A DNA stretch of 64,000 nt from Drosophila persimilis (taxonomy: Eukaryota > Arthropoda > Insecta > Diptera > Drosophilidae). This document shows, in pieces, positions 1 to 10,128 of the stretch; the first letter of the stretch is position 1; each line of letters starts with the position of its first letter. Under the pieces are notes generated by a model. The model was not told where the DNA came from, did no database searches, and saw only the letters and a list, made by a program, of their open reading frames with translations. A program made the position numbers and the translations under genes. The stretch spans positions 620,001-684,000 of the forward strand of contig NW_020825313.1 of assembly GCF_003286085.1 (NCBI RefSeq), read 5' to 3'.

Positions 1-26
1 CACGGATACACTACAGTATTTTATCA

Positions 27-72
27 CTAACATAACAGTATATAGATGTGCCAGTTCATACAACGTTGTGAG
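27..72 (+). repeat. Short repeat shared with 29739-29788
   Basis: About 45 bases here, around the phrase AGTATATAGATGTGCCAGTT, recur with few changes near 29739-29788. Both copies lie next to DINE-like elements, so this is probably part of a repeat flank or another dispersed family. The family is not identified. Confidence 0.4.
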
Positions 73-99
73 TTGCTGGTAACGCCGCAACTCTACATT

Positions 100-472
100 T
101 ATACCCGATACTTAGTCAGTATGGCTCTCCTCCGGCAGACGCCGCTAATATTAAACGACACGACAAAGAGTGCGTGCGAGAGAGACAGAAAATCAGTCTG
201 AGCGTGACGTCGGGCGCTGCGTAGCCACTGCAAATTGATACAAAATATCTGGATCTGGATACAAAATTTCGTTGCTCTAGCTCTTAAAGTCTTTGAGCAC
301 TAGGCGTAATAGGGACGGACAGACAGACAGGGCTAAATCGACTCGGCTATTGATGCTGATCAAGAATATATATACTTTATGGGGTCGGAAACGATTCCTT
401 CTGGACGTTACACACATCCACTTTTACCACAAATCTAATATACCCCAATACTCATTTTGGGTATCGGGTATA
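100..472 (+). mobile_element. INE-1/DINE-1-like (SGM-type) element
   Basis: The element begins TATACCCGATAC (100-111) and ends GTATCGGGTATA (461-472), a perfect 12-bp inverted match. Its interior has the GGACGGACAGACAGACAG run and the ATATATATACTTTATGGGG phrase that are common in Drosophila intergenic DNA. From memory this is the DINE-1/INE-1 (DNAREP1) family, a non-autonomous Helitron relative, in the SGM form of the obscura group. It encodes no protein. Related, more degraded copies lie at 27376-27715 and 29245-29603. The repeat family is fairly sure; the exact sub-family is less so. Confidence 0.7.
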
Positions 473-1125
473 GAAATCGTTGCCCAAAGTGCCTTATATT
501 AAAAGTTATCCGCAACTGAACATGAAAATGTAGTTTTCTAAGTGTACGCAGAGATATGCAAGCAAGTGTACATGTGACACGCGCACTGTATCTGTCCTCT
601 TCTAACATAACGGTGCTGTGCATTTCCCTATCTTGATTTTCTGTATCGTGGGTCTGTAGTACTAACGAACCACTGCTGCTTCACGGCATATGTACTTTAA
701 CCGTTTCGAGCGTCCCGACGCATGCTGACACCACTGTGAACCTAAGGTAATGGCTAAACACGTTATGTTTAGCTGGTCTTTCTTCGAATGCTTGCGATCA
801 CCACTTCTTGAGATGACCCCAGAGACTCGAACATGGAAAGATGTTGGCGGACGACATCAGATAGAACGGAGTCGCAGGAGCCGATCTAACCATCAACTTA
901 CAGAAATTCACCAACACCCCATAACAGTAAAAAATTCTTTTAGTTAATATGGTTCCCCAGGTACAATAAATTTCATGAAAATCGTACCATGGGTTAATAT
1001 AACTGTAAGTTTAGGCTACAAGGTTTTGAGGGCCGACTGAAGTTGCATTTATTAGTTTTTCAGAATTGAAAAGATTATTAATACAAAATGTAACATACTC
1101 AAAATGTCAATGCTATAATGCTTAC
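473..1125. other. Unassigned stretch
   Basis: No gene or recognised repeat was seen. If the exon at 1126-1653 is real, the left part of this stretch would be its intron on the minus strand. Confidence 0.4.
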
Positions 1126-1653
1126 TTTATCAGATGGTATGGTTCGGTGCATCTTCTGTGAAGTCAACGGTGCTATTTTTCCTGTGGCGTTGGTGCAATG
1201 ACGTGAGGTAGCCTCTAAGGTACCTAGAATAGCCACAGATGCTCCAGTCAACGATGGCGTCACTTCTGACGAAGTCATGGCTACCGGTAGCGAAATATTT
1301 GCGAGCTGTTGGTTTGGCTTTACTTGATGCCGCAACGATGATTCTTTTTGCTCTAAAGAGTACGATTTGCGCTGATGCACTGCTGCTATTGTGGCTGCCA
1401 CATTTGTTGAGGTTGAGGATGATGAGGACTGCAAAAGCAGTTGCGGTGGAGCAATCACAGCAGTTCTCTCATCTACTGATGGAGAGATTGCCGACCCAGC
1501 GGCTCCTAATGAAGTTGAAGAAGACACGCTTAAAGATACGGAAAAAGAACGTTTCACATATTGCGATTGCACGTTTTGTTCACTGATGACTATTGCCGTT
1601 TTACTCTGAAGATTTTGTGTTGTGGGTGTTTCAACCGATGAGGTTGCCGACAT
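1126..1653 (-). CDS. Candidate first coding exon of an unidentified host gene
   Basis: This minus-strand reading frame opens with ATG at 1653, preceded by TTATCGCC, which fits the Drosophila start context. It is rich in Ser, Thr, Ala and Gln, with a Ser run near residues 75-80. The frame stays open past 1126, where GATAAA is followed by GTAAGC, a good splice-donor match. After the donor only 8 more codons follow before a stop at 1099, as expected if the exon ends at the donor. About 176 residues are encoded. No domain, signal peptide or transposon motif was recognised, and low-complexity serine-rich N-termini are common in fly regulatory proteins. I do not recognise the gene. It could instead be a chance frame of about 185 codons, but composition, start context and donor together argue for an exon. 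Confidence 0.45.
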
Positions 1654-2506
1654 GGCGATAAGTTAAAATGATTTCATTGACACGGCGCAACGACGAGCTA
1701 AACACATAAATTATGTTTTATTAAAGAACAGCATTGTTGACGAACATCTAGAAATATATTTAAATAAGTACGTGCACGACTTGATATGGGAAACTATGCT
1801 AATGGCTGTCTTTAAAGACTAAGTATCAAATGGCATTCGATTTCGAAAAATTTCACAATTTGATATTATTAACCAATTTTTTTATGTCGGATTAACATAT
1901 TTAATACATTTTGATTTATTTTTTTGTTTATAAGAGTACAAAGATTATAGACAATTGGGTATTATCAATAAAATATACGTACAAGTCGACAACTGTCGAC
2001 AACAATTTAAATTTATGGTATTTATGTTTGTGACACAAATCTACATTTATTTGCACATACATATACGGTTAAAACCATATTTTATAGATGTACATATGTA
2101 CATAGTGCTATATTATAATCATAAATTGATAGACTTTGTTTTAAATAGATGCTGTGCTTTTACATTATTAAATCTTATTTTATTTATATACTTTTTATAA
2201 TTTAAACTGTATGCACATGTACATAAATTTATATCAACATATATGTACATATATTCTATACATTTAGTTAGTGATGACTCGCGACTGCACTATAAATAAA
2301 CAAAAACAAGGGTGTTGACATTGGTTAGCACTATTTATTTGTATTTCGTTAGTTGTTTCACTTCTTATCCACAAACACATTAAAGTTATCATCATATCTT
2401 TGGCATGACCAAATAATTTATTTTCCGATTAATCACAAAGATACTGTGCACACATATTAAGATTTGTAAATAGATATACATGCTGTGATCCCAGAAAATC
2501 GATGGA
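1654..2506. other. AT-rich stretch, possible 5' region of the 1126-1653 exon
   Basis: This is strongly AT-rich sequence without a convincing coding frame or recognised repeat. It lies upstream of the candidate minus-strand exon and could hold its 5' UTR intron or promoter. Confidence 0.3.
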
Positions 2507-2518
2507 ACTATCGATAGT
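2507..2518. promoter_or_regulatory. DRE-like palindrome
   Basis: ACTATCGATAGT is a perfect 12-base palindrome containing TATCGATA, the core of the DREF-bound DRE element of Drosophila housekeeping promoters. A second ATCGAT core lies 11 bases to the left. It sits about 850 bases upstream of the minus-strand exon at 1653 and left of the minus-strand fragment at 2880-3182. A chance match is possible. Confidence 0.35.
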
Positions 2519-2879
2519 GCGAATTTGATTGACATTGCAGACTGATAGACTATTCACACTGATGAACATCCACCAACCATCATCCATTTCGGGGATGGTC
2601 CGTGGCTCTGCACACTGAGCCCATCCCGGGGGAATGGTGGGATTTTTTGACAGATGTGAAACTCCAATTCACACTGGAACTGATGGAGCTGATGACAATA
2701 ACAAGTACTTTAAATTTGCGCGGAAGATTTATTAAATTTTTTTCTTATAAAGGATGATGAAGATGGAACAATTATTTCGGCCGTGGTTCAACAGAAAAGT
2801 ATGCGAACAGCCCGATGGCAGCAATAGATACGATCTGCAATCGCAAAATATTGTTTAGATCGTAATGCAAATTATAAAC

Positions 2880-3182
2880 TTATTTATTTTTATTTTTCAC
2901 CACTTCGAATAAATCATTCTGGAATTTTTTGATGAGGTTGGAATGATGTTCCTCGACCATCTTTTCCTGCCTCATATCATGTTCTTCCTTCTTCCTGTGA
3001 TGGTCTTTCTGCTCTTCGAGTCGCTCTCTGGCGATATCTGCCATCCAAGAAGTGTCGTCTTTTTTGATTACTTTAGCGGGGGCCCTTGTTGCCAGAAAAT
3101 GTGCTGAAGTTACATGATCCATCCAGAACCAACTCGATAATGTCCGAAAAATCCGAAAATTATTAAAGAACAAATTATGCAT
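2880..3182 (-). pseudogene. C-terminal coiled-coil fragment, possibly Myb/SANT-type
   Basis: The minus-strand frame ends in about 55 charged residues (RERLEEQKDHHRKKEEHDMR and onward) that read as one coiled coil, followed by a stop. Such tails close many insect MADF or Myb/SANT-like DNA-binding proteins, including the helper proteins of PIF/Harbinger transposons. No DNA-binding domain is visible, and the upstream side runs directly into the 3' end of a LINE at 3186. If it was a gene, its front was lost or separated when the LINE arrived. The family call is tentative. Confidence 0.35.
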
Positions 3183-3185
3183 ACT

Positions 3186-4690
3186 ATAAAGGATTTAGGT
3201 TAGGTTAGGTTGAGGCGGCTGCCGGGCTCGCTCGGAAACCCGTCACACTTAGGCCGGTTTCAGCCCGTTTTGATACCGCATAGGATCATTCCTTCCTGCG
3301 TTGTGAGACTTCCTGTCAGCAATTATCCCATCCAGATGCTCTCACAAAGTTCGCTATCCTCCTGGGACATAGTTTGGACATCTCGGAGATGTCGTGTAGA
3401 AAGGCTGAGCCCAGGTGCTGTAGCCTTCTTCTGCTGAGAGCTGGGCAGGAGCAGAACAGATGTTCCACTGTCTCTTCCTCTTCCTCGTCTCTACAGCTGC
3501 GACAAAAATCGTTATGTGGGGCCCCCAGCCTGTTAGCGTGGGTGCCTATTAGACAGTGTCCCGTGAGGGAACGTATAACTACGCTGCACCTTTTCCTGCC
3601 TAGCGTGCAGAGCTCGGAGGTGCGCTTCTTGTCCATGGTCGGCCATGTTTGCCGAGTTATGCGACATCGTGGCACTATTTGCTACATATCGTTTGATAGT
3701 CGCTTGTATTGCTCTTTTATAATAAGCTTACAGGTGGCCTTTGGCATACAGATATCCTCCTTGTCTTGGAGAAGGGGGATTGTAGTGCCAGATCTGGCAG
3801 GCTCGTCCGCTATACAGTTGCCCTCGATGTCCCGGTGGCCCGGGACCCAAATTAGGCTAATAGCAAATTGCTGAGCCATCTCGTGCAGAGATTTGCGGCA
3901 GTCTGCCACGGTGGCCGAGTTCGAGGAAATCGCACTTAGCGATTTGATCGCAGCCTGGCTGTCGCTTTAAATGTTTAGCTTGGTTGCCGTAACGGCAGCC
4001 GCTTGTAGGCAGTCTAGAGCCTCCCTGATTGCTATGACTTCCGCTTGAAAGACACTGCAATGATCTGGGAGCCTGAAGGAATACCTTATATTTAGCTGTT
4101 CAGAGTAGATTCCCCATCCGACTCTGTCGTCCAGCTTTGATCCATCTGGGCCTGGGAGTCCCTCGAGCCATACGTCTCTGTGAGGGATGATTGTGTCAAA
4201 GGGAGTGACTGTGTACTCTCTTGGAACTTGGTAGTCTGTTTTTGAGGGGACGGTACTTCTATTATTTAATATGGCTGAGTGACCTATGCACTGTGTCACC
4301 CATTGATCTGAGTCTCTTAGACGTGTTGCTGCCAAGTCCCTGAGCTCTCCGTTAACGACTGGGCTAGTTTTATATACCGGGCCCCCAGCCAGGCTGACTC
4401 TCAGCACGGGTCGAATAACACTCTTAGTCCGGTCCGGTGTGAGCTGAATGTGGGGGTTGGGATGTGGGTAGGTAGTGTGTAGGGGTAGGAGAGTGTGTGA
4501 GCTACTGATACGAGGCGGCACCACAAGCGCATCGTCAGTGTTGCTACTTCGCGAACACCCGCTGGCTGTCCGGGGCTGCTTATTTTCGGTACTCTCCCTA
4601 GGGATGTCCGCTTATTCGCAGCTGACCTACCTATATGACCTGTATATAGGTAGGTCGTTCGCTATCCGCAACATGCGACCCGTCCGGTGG
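3186..4690 (-). mobile_element. LOA/I-group LINE, 3' part, dead
   Basis: This is the 3' end of a non-LTR retrotransposon on the minus strand, ending with TTAGG-like repeats at its 3' terminus (plus positions about 3186-3205). It carries an RNase H domain, which places it in the RNase H-bearing LINE groups (LOA, I, R1-like). The endonuclease and most of the reverse transcriptase are missing. The sequence right of about 4525 may be 5' UTR joined by an internal deletion, but this is not certain. Confidence 0.7.
3316..4524 (-). pseudogene. LINE ORF2 C-terminus: RNase H and Cys-rich tail
   Basis: RNase H motifs appear in order on the minus strand: DGSKLDDRVGWGIYS (catalytic Asp), AEVIAIREAL (Glu), SDSQA, and WVPGHRDIEGNCIAD (the late His/Asp motif). 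A zinc-binding tail with CRSC, HLFCSC and CPALS follows at about 3450-3560. A TAA stop sits at about 3967 just before SDSQ, and the Met-to-Met frames at 3682-3909 and 3316-3675 are separated by another interruption. The protein would have cleaved RNA in the RNA:DNA hybrid during target-primed reverse transcription. It is clearly not functional. Confidence 0.75.
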
Positions 4691-4890
4691 CCTCAGCTAG
4701 ACCCCCTTTGAGCCACCTCACGAGCTCATCAGACCAGAACATAAAGGATTTACAGAGCACACAAATATTTGTTCTATGTTGTCAGTCGTCATATGTTCGT
4801 CATAACTTGTATTTCGAATTGTCTTGTAATTTTTGTTACCTCTTTTCATGGACGTACCATAGAATTTGTTTTTGCTAATTTGATCAGTTA

Positions 4891-6062
4891 ATTTTTATTT
4901 ATTTATTTATTAAATTAACAAATTTGTTGTTAATAATGGTACTTAATTAAAAAAGGCGGAAAAAGAGAGAGTTAAAAGTTAGCTAAATTTAAGTGATTAT
5001 AAATATTGCATGCAATTAGTTTAAGAGACAGTTCAGGGGATAGGGTTTGGCAGAGGGAGTTATAATTATGGCATAAAACCCTAAAAGGTAAACGGATAGG
5101 CCTAAAAGTACGGGTAGGTCTAGGTGGAACGGCCAAGTCCATCTGAAACAAGACAGTTTGGGAGTCAACAGTCCCAAGAAGGAGCTTGTGCGCGAACATT
5201 ACGCCATTGCATATTCTGCGATGGTGCAACGACGGCAGGTCAATAAGATTTAGCATAGATCGGTAGGGTGGCAAGGTTCTACCCGAGTCCCAGTTAAAGT
5301 TCCGAAGGGCAAAAATTAAGAATTGCTTTTGCACGGATTCAAAAACAACCTGCTGCTCTTTATACTGCGGGCTCCACACACAAGAACAATACTCCAATAT
5401 ATGACGTACTAACGAGATGTACAGTTGTTTCGTAACGTACGGGTCGTCAAACTCCTTGGACCAACGCTAGATGAACGCTAAAACACCCTTAGCTTTATTT
5501 ACAGTTGCAGCTATATGGCTGTTAAAACACATCTTATGATCAAAAAGGACTCCGAGGTCATTTGAACTCGAAATTCGCTCAAGGACATGATTTCCTAGAA
5601 CATATGAGACAAAATGTGGAGCACGACGGTAAAATGTCATAAGTTTGCATTTGGAAAGGTTCAGAAAAAGAAGATTAGTTGAACACCACAATAGTAGTTC
5701 ACTTAGATCAAGTTGAAGGCGTGTGTGCAAATACCAATCAGAGTAAGACAGACAGATTTTATCATCATCAGCATACATTGGTGTAGTAGAGTATGTTATA
5801 ACTTGAGGAAGGTCATTCACAAATAAAATAAACAGAAGCGAGCCCAGATGACTTCCCTGTAGCCACCTGAAGTAACATTAACAGTATTTGACAACACGTT
5901 AGAAAACAAAACACGTTGAGTACGGTTAGAGAGATAGGACAAAATCAGATCTAGAAGATTCGTTGGGAACCCTAATAAAGAGAGCTTGTGAATACGCAGA
6001 GCATGGTTCACAGAATCGAATGCCTTGCTGAAGCCCGTAAAAACTACAGTCGTCTGCAAACC
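4891..6062 (-). mobile_element. CR1-like LINE, 5'-truncated reverse transcriptase to 3' end
   Basis: Minus-strand reverse transcriptase begins at FSKAFDSVNHAL (near 6040), continues through an altered SGVPQGS region and MYADDDKICLSY (the YADD catalytic motif, near 5770), then the thumb and C-terminal region ending at 4972. Frameshifts lie near 5860 and 5460. The 3' UTR ends in an AATA-rich short repeat at 4891-4911, matching the microsatellite-like tails of CR1-type LINEs. Truncation at the 5' end is normal for LINEs. The truncation point abuts a BEL fragment, so the LINE may have inserted into it. Related fragments lie at 28215-29125, 30472-31640 and 51560-52503. Confidence 0.75.
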
Positions 6063-6365
6063 AATTTGAAAGATGAAAGTCTTCAGCCCTAGCCACTTGC
6101 CTGGACATTTTCGATACATCTGTTGTTAAGGCGAAGCGATGAAAACGAAATCTGACGAGAGATAATAGCAATTCCCTCTGAATAGTTGGCCCCATTAAAA
6201 TGTCATTTAATGACTGCGCTGAAGTAGTCTTCGCTGACGCGTCGAACACGACTTGAAGTTTGGTTGAGATACTATCAGGCCTGGCGGAATAATATTGGCT
6301 CTTTGAGACATATGACCGAGCTCGAGGTACTTCTTCGTAAAAGCAACTTCTCTAACGATAAGAAT
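6063..6365 (-). pseudogene. BEL/Pao reverse transcriptase fragment
   Basis: Reading leftward on minus, this encodes a degraded YLELGHMSQ segment, then FDASAKTTSAQSLNDILMGP and TTDVSKM, the typical BEL/Pao entrance to the RT domain up to the first catalytic Asp. One frameshift lies near 6245. It ends at about 6062, where the CR1 LINE starts. It is a different BEL sequence from those at 7139-13177 and 35800-37952. Confidence 0.75.
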
Positions 6366-6386
6366 CGGCGCTTAGCCACATCGAAC

Positions 6387-6525
6387 GAAGATCCAAGCAT
6401 ATGGGGATCAGATTCATGGTTGTGTCAGGGTAAATGAACGAAATATAATGAAATAAGAAGCCCTTTGGGCTGTGCCTCCAGGGTGTGGTGTTGCTTTTAT
6501 GTTTGTAAAGGTTTGTCTCTTCACA
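6387..6525 (-). repeat. LTR-like end shared with 20231-20367
   Basis: On the minus strand it begins TGTGAAG (6525) and matches 20231-20367 over about 130 bases, including the CAACACCA and ACCATGAATCTG phrases. Homology stops abruptly at TGTG in both copies, which suggests an LTR 5' boundary. The element it belonged to is not identified. Confidence 0.5.
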
Positions 6526-6880
6526 CTCCCTTCCTACTTCGGAGTGGGACGCAGCGAAATGCGAACCAAGTCTCCCCTGATCGATACGCGGAAGCGTTGG
6601 CCGTCGAGATACTCCAGACTGCGGATCCGGCTCCGCCCGTGCCACGCCGCCAGAGAGCTAGCGACTTTCAGTAGGCTTTGCGGGATCGGGCGTGCTCACC
6701 TGCCAGGCAACTGGGGCAATTGGCCATGCCTGCTCTTCCTTCAGCGCATTTAGCTCCGGCATCTCCTCGAACGCGTTGAGCAACCTTTTTCCAGTCGGTT
6801 TACGGAGCTGCCATAAAAATGTGGACGATAAACTCGACCCAGTGCGTGAAAATCGAGCTCGAGTACTCGAGTACATTTTC
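6526..6880. other. Unassigned GC-rich stretch
   Basis: A minus-strand frame (6945-6658) reads like a decayed coding sequence but matches no family I know. The last 30 bases may be the degraded beginning of the RpL9 pseudogene. Confidence 0.3.
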
Positions 6881-7138
6881 GGTACTCGCGGCATCCTGAA
6901 ACGTAGCTTCAAGCATTTGGCTTTGGACATGTATATGTCTGACAAAAGTTCATTGAAAGTAGAGAAATGGTTTGGAATAAAGAAGGAGCTTGCGGCAGTA
7001 CGTACCGTCTGCAGTCATATTGAGAATATGATTAAGGGAGTAACGTTTGGCTTTCAATACATGATACGTGCTGTCTATGCCCATTTCCCCATTAACTGTG
7101 TCACTTCCGAAAACAACACAGTTATTCAAATCAGGAAC
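6881..7138 (+). pseudogene. RpL9: Ribosomal protein L9 pseudogene, truncated
   Basis: An uninterrupted 86-codon frame reads as the N-terminal half of ribosomal protein L9 (uL6 family, large ribosomal subunit). It contains GTRGILKRSFKHLALDMYM, KVEKWFGIKKELAAVRTVCS, SHIENMIKGVTFGFQY and AVYAHFPINCVTSENNTVI. It lacks the first 25-30 residues (only a degraded trace lies upstream) and ends at ...IQIRN, exactly where the BEL LTR starts. Substitutions at normally conserved sites, such as YMIRAV where YKMRAV is usual, suggest relaxed constraint. No intron is seen, so a retrocopy is likely. The C-terminal half does not reappear on the far side of the BEL element. Confidence 0.85.
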
Positions 7139-7666
7139 TGTTCAGTTGCAGAAATATGCTTAAGTAATAGTTTATAATACCCGTCGGCATAACACAGTGG
7201 CACCGTGACACAGTTTTCTATTTAACATGTAATATAATACCTCACGACAACACACTGGCCACTGCAGTGAGTTCTGCTGACAATGCACTCTCTCCGCAGA
7301 GGGCGAAGACAGCGGGGCAGTTGCTGACCATCAAAATATCGCAATTGCCCACCAGACACTAAAATTATCCATAATACACAAAACATATATTTTACAGACT
7401 CAGCACTATTGTACCTTTTGTTACCTATAAATAAGAATCAGTTTTATCAATAATGTCAGTATCAGAAACAGTACTATAACTGCCTGTCACTCATCTTCCA
7501 TCGCAATCATCAGAGGCTGTCGCCGTGTCTTCAGACCCTCCCTTGCGCACCGTAGGATACCCACTCCGCAGTCCAACTGGTTCAAGTTATAGTTGCGACG
7601 ACCAAACTGTAGACGGTTTATGTACCGTATGCAACCCAGCTTCCTACACACACACACAGATTAACA
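7139..7666 (+). repeat. 5' LTR of the roo-like element
   Basis: TGTTCAG...TTAACA, 528 bp, aligns along its length with 12658-13177 and 17032-17550. It is closer to the solo LTR at several sites (GCTTAA near the start, GTTTATGTACCG near the end) than to its own partner LTR. Confidence 0.9.
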
Positions 7667-7668
7667 TT

Positions 7669-7686
7669 TGGTGACCCCGACCTTGG
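7669..7686 (+). other. Probable primer binding site
   Basis: TGGTGACCCCGACCTTGG lies two bases after the LTR end, where the tRNA primer site is expected. The tRNA was not determined. About 400 bases of leader follow before the gag ATG at 8084. Confidence 0.55.
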
Positions 7687-8083
7687 TCATCCTTTCAAAC
7701 TGTCAGACAAGCTACAGTGAAAGGATTCGATCTGGACATCAGATTGAAGCAGTCAACAGGACATCTTCAATAAAAATTTTGCATCAGGCCATACACTTAC
7801 GGTAGCATCTCCTACCAATAAGTATCACGTTGGCAAATCTGACATATGTATTCAGGTTATCAGCCAACAGAAAAACAGCTATAGAATTGGATTACCACCA
7901 AGGTAATCAATTTTTGTTGTTTCGTGCGTTCCATAGATTGGAAACAGCACAAATCCCTCCATCTAACACATCACCTGTACTATTACCTTCTGACCGACAA
8001 CGAATGCGATTCGGAGCGTATGCAGTTTCAAAGCAAATAAAACACTCCCAATGGGTCAAAAGTAATAAGTACAAACAGATAGA

Positions 8084-10059
8084 ATGGATACACATATGGA
8101 GGCAGAAGCTGCCGCTACAATGGCAATGGATGTGCAACAAGAGATTGGTGAGGAAATATCGAGGTGCATTCGGAACTTTAAAAAAGATTCCCAAGAACGA
8201 AAGCAAACGGCCTCTTATTTTCAAGCCAAAATATCAGCACTCGAAAATGCGTGGAATCGCTTCAACAAAAACGACTCCAATCTTCGCGATACAGACAAAA
8301 CGGATGAATACGTAAAATTCCGTGAAGACTTACGTACAACATGTAAGCAATACATTACGATTTTTACCGAATGCATGGATAAGCTATCACAGACTACTAG
8401 TGCTCGTGGGGAACGTCAAATCGTCTTTAAAGAAAAGCATGAGAATCCTCCAGTAGATCCCAAAGAAAGCGGTCTGCTCCAGTAGTCCTCGAAGGATTAC
8501 AGCATACTGCTTTCACTATGTCGCCGACAAAACCATAGTAGAGTCCGTTAAACGCAATCTGAAACAACTTTCAGAGGCAGAAGGACGCACATCAAGTGAT
8601 TTGATAAAATCACTATGGACTCAAGCACAGGAAGTCCACTTCACAATTCATGAGGAATACGAGGACCCAGTGGAAGGAGGATGTGACATGGAATCCTACC
8701 TAACACTGGAAAGTAAGGTCCAAAGAGTATTGGCAAAATCAGCCACACCAAACACGGATAACGTGCAGCTTCCACGCATCAGCATCCCAAAGTTTGATGG
8801 GGATCTATTCAAATGGACACAGTTCTTCGATCTGTTCTCATGCATGGTGCATGAAACCAACATGCCTACGGTGAAAAAGATGTGGCATCGATCTAAAGGA
8901 AGAAAATTATGAAGCCGCTTGGGAAATACTAGTTGACGCATACAACAATCCCAGAGATGTGTCGAATAAGGTACTGAACCGCTTTCTCAATCACCAAACA
9001 ACTAATGACGATACCAAGTCATTAAATGAGTTGTATATAACAACCATAGAATCCCTTGCATCACTAAAGGGATTGGGCATCAATTTATCTACTTGGGATC
9101 CGATATTGATTGCCATTATCAGAAACAAACTGGATGTTACAAATAAGGCATTGTATGAGCAATCATTGCGAAGCTCAAAGGACATTCAGGCGCTGGATAC
9201 GATGCTTCAGTTCTTGGAGCAAAGAATTCGAGTTCTAGGAACCAGTAAGAAGCCACCAGCATCAAGGAGAGAGCCAAAAGGCACGACATGTGCATCAGCA
9301 AGCACAGGGAGAGCGCGAGCACCCTTATGCACATTCTGCAAGAAAGCAAGCCATGGGGTCTACGGATGCGAAGAATTTCGCTCCAAATCTCCATCAGAAC
9401 GACTAAATTGGGTACAAAAACAAAAAATGTGCGTTAATTTTTTTAGAACAAATCACAAAACAAACGCATGCCCAGGTCAAAACTGCTTCAAGTGTGACAA
9501 GAAGCGAAACACGATGCTACATTTGGAAACAGCAACAGGTGCAGCTACAGAATCAAGAGGCCCGACGGTTGGTGCAGCAAGTAACAATAGTTACAATCTT
9601 CTGGCCACAGCAAAAGTGGCAGTAGAAGCCAACAACGGGCAGGTTGCTAATTTCAGAGCACTGCTATATTCAGGATCACAGATAAACTTGATCTTTGAAC
9701 GAATGGCATCAATGTTGTCACTCAAACTAAAAGACACAACATTACGGATCGAAGGAATTGGATGTCAATCCAAGACCAGCAGAGCACGAGTAAATGTGCT
9801 CACGAAATCCCTTCACAATGGTTTTACGCCAAGAATTGAAGCTTTCGTATTACCACAGATAATAGCTGATCAACCAGCTGAGGCACTCGATTCAGAGAGC
9901 TTAAACGTACCAACCAAGATCTCACTGGCAGATCCAAACTTCCATAACCCAGGCAAAATCGACATGCTAATCGGAGCCGAGCATTACTATTCGTTGCTGC
10001 TCCCAGATCAACATCAGCTAAGGATAGGCTCGTTGCTACAAAATACAAAACTGGGATGA
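8084..10059 (+). pseudogene. BEL gag-protease, frameshifted
   Basis: Gag starts at ATG 8084 (MDTHMEAEAAAT) and runs in three frames: 8084-8485, 8601-8912 and 8959-10059. The middle carries LPRISIPKFDGDLFKWTQFF, the core of the BEL/Pao gag domain (DUF1759). Cys/His knuckles follow (CTFCKKASHGVYGCEEF and CFKCDKKRN, near 9320-9520). The protease should have a DSGSQ active site, but here it reads LLYSGSQINLI (near 9665), so the catalytic Asp has become Tyr. The frame ends at TGA (10057-10059) in TKLG-stop, where a Trp is usual in relatives. It would have formed the particle shell and cut the polyprotein, but it is inactive. Confidence 0.85.
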
Positions 10060-10128
10060 ATTGTGGCAGGAAAAGTCAAGACTGCCCACAGTTCCTAGCC
10101 CATTTGTGCAACGGGAGTAAACGAGCTC

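Noticed and set aside
3186..3205. TTAGG repeats resembling the insect telomere sequence
   Set aside because: Only about three units, located at the 3' end of a LINE and common in Drosophila repeats. Not evidence of a telomere.
6881..7138. Functional RpL9 gene
   Set aside because: The start and the C-terminal half are missing, with substitutions at conserved sites. An LTR replaces the rest.
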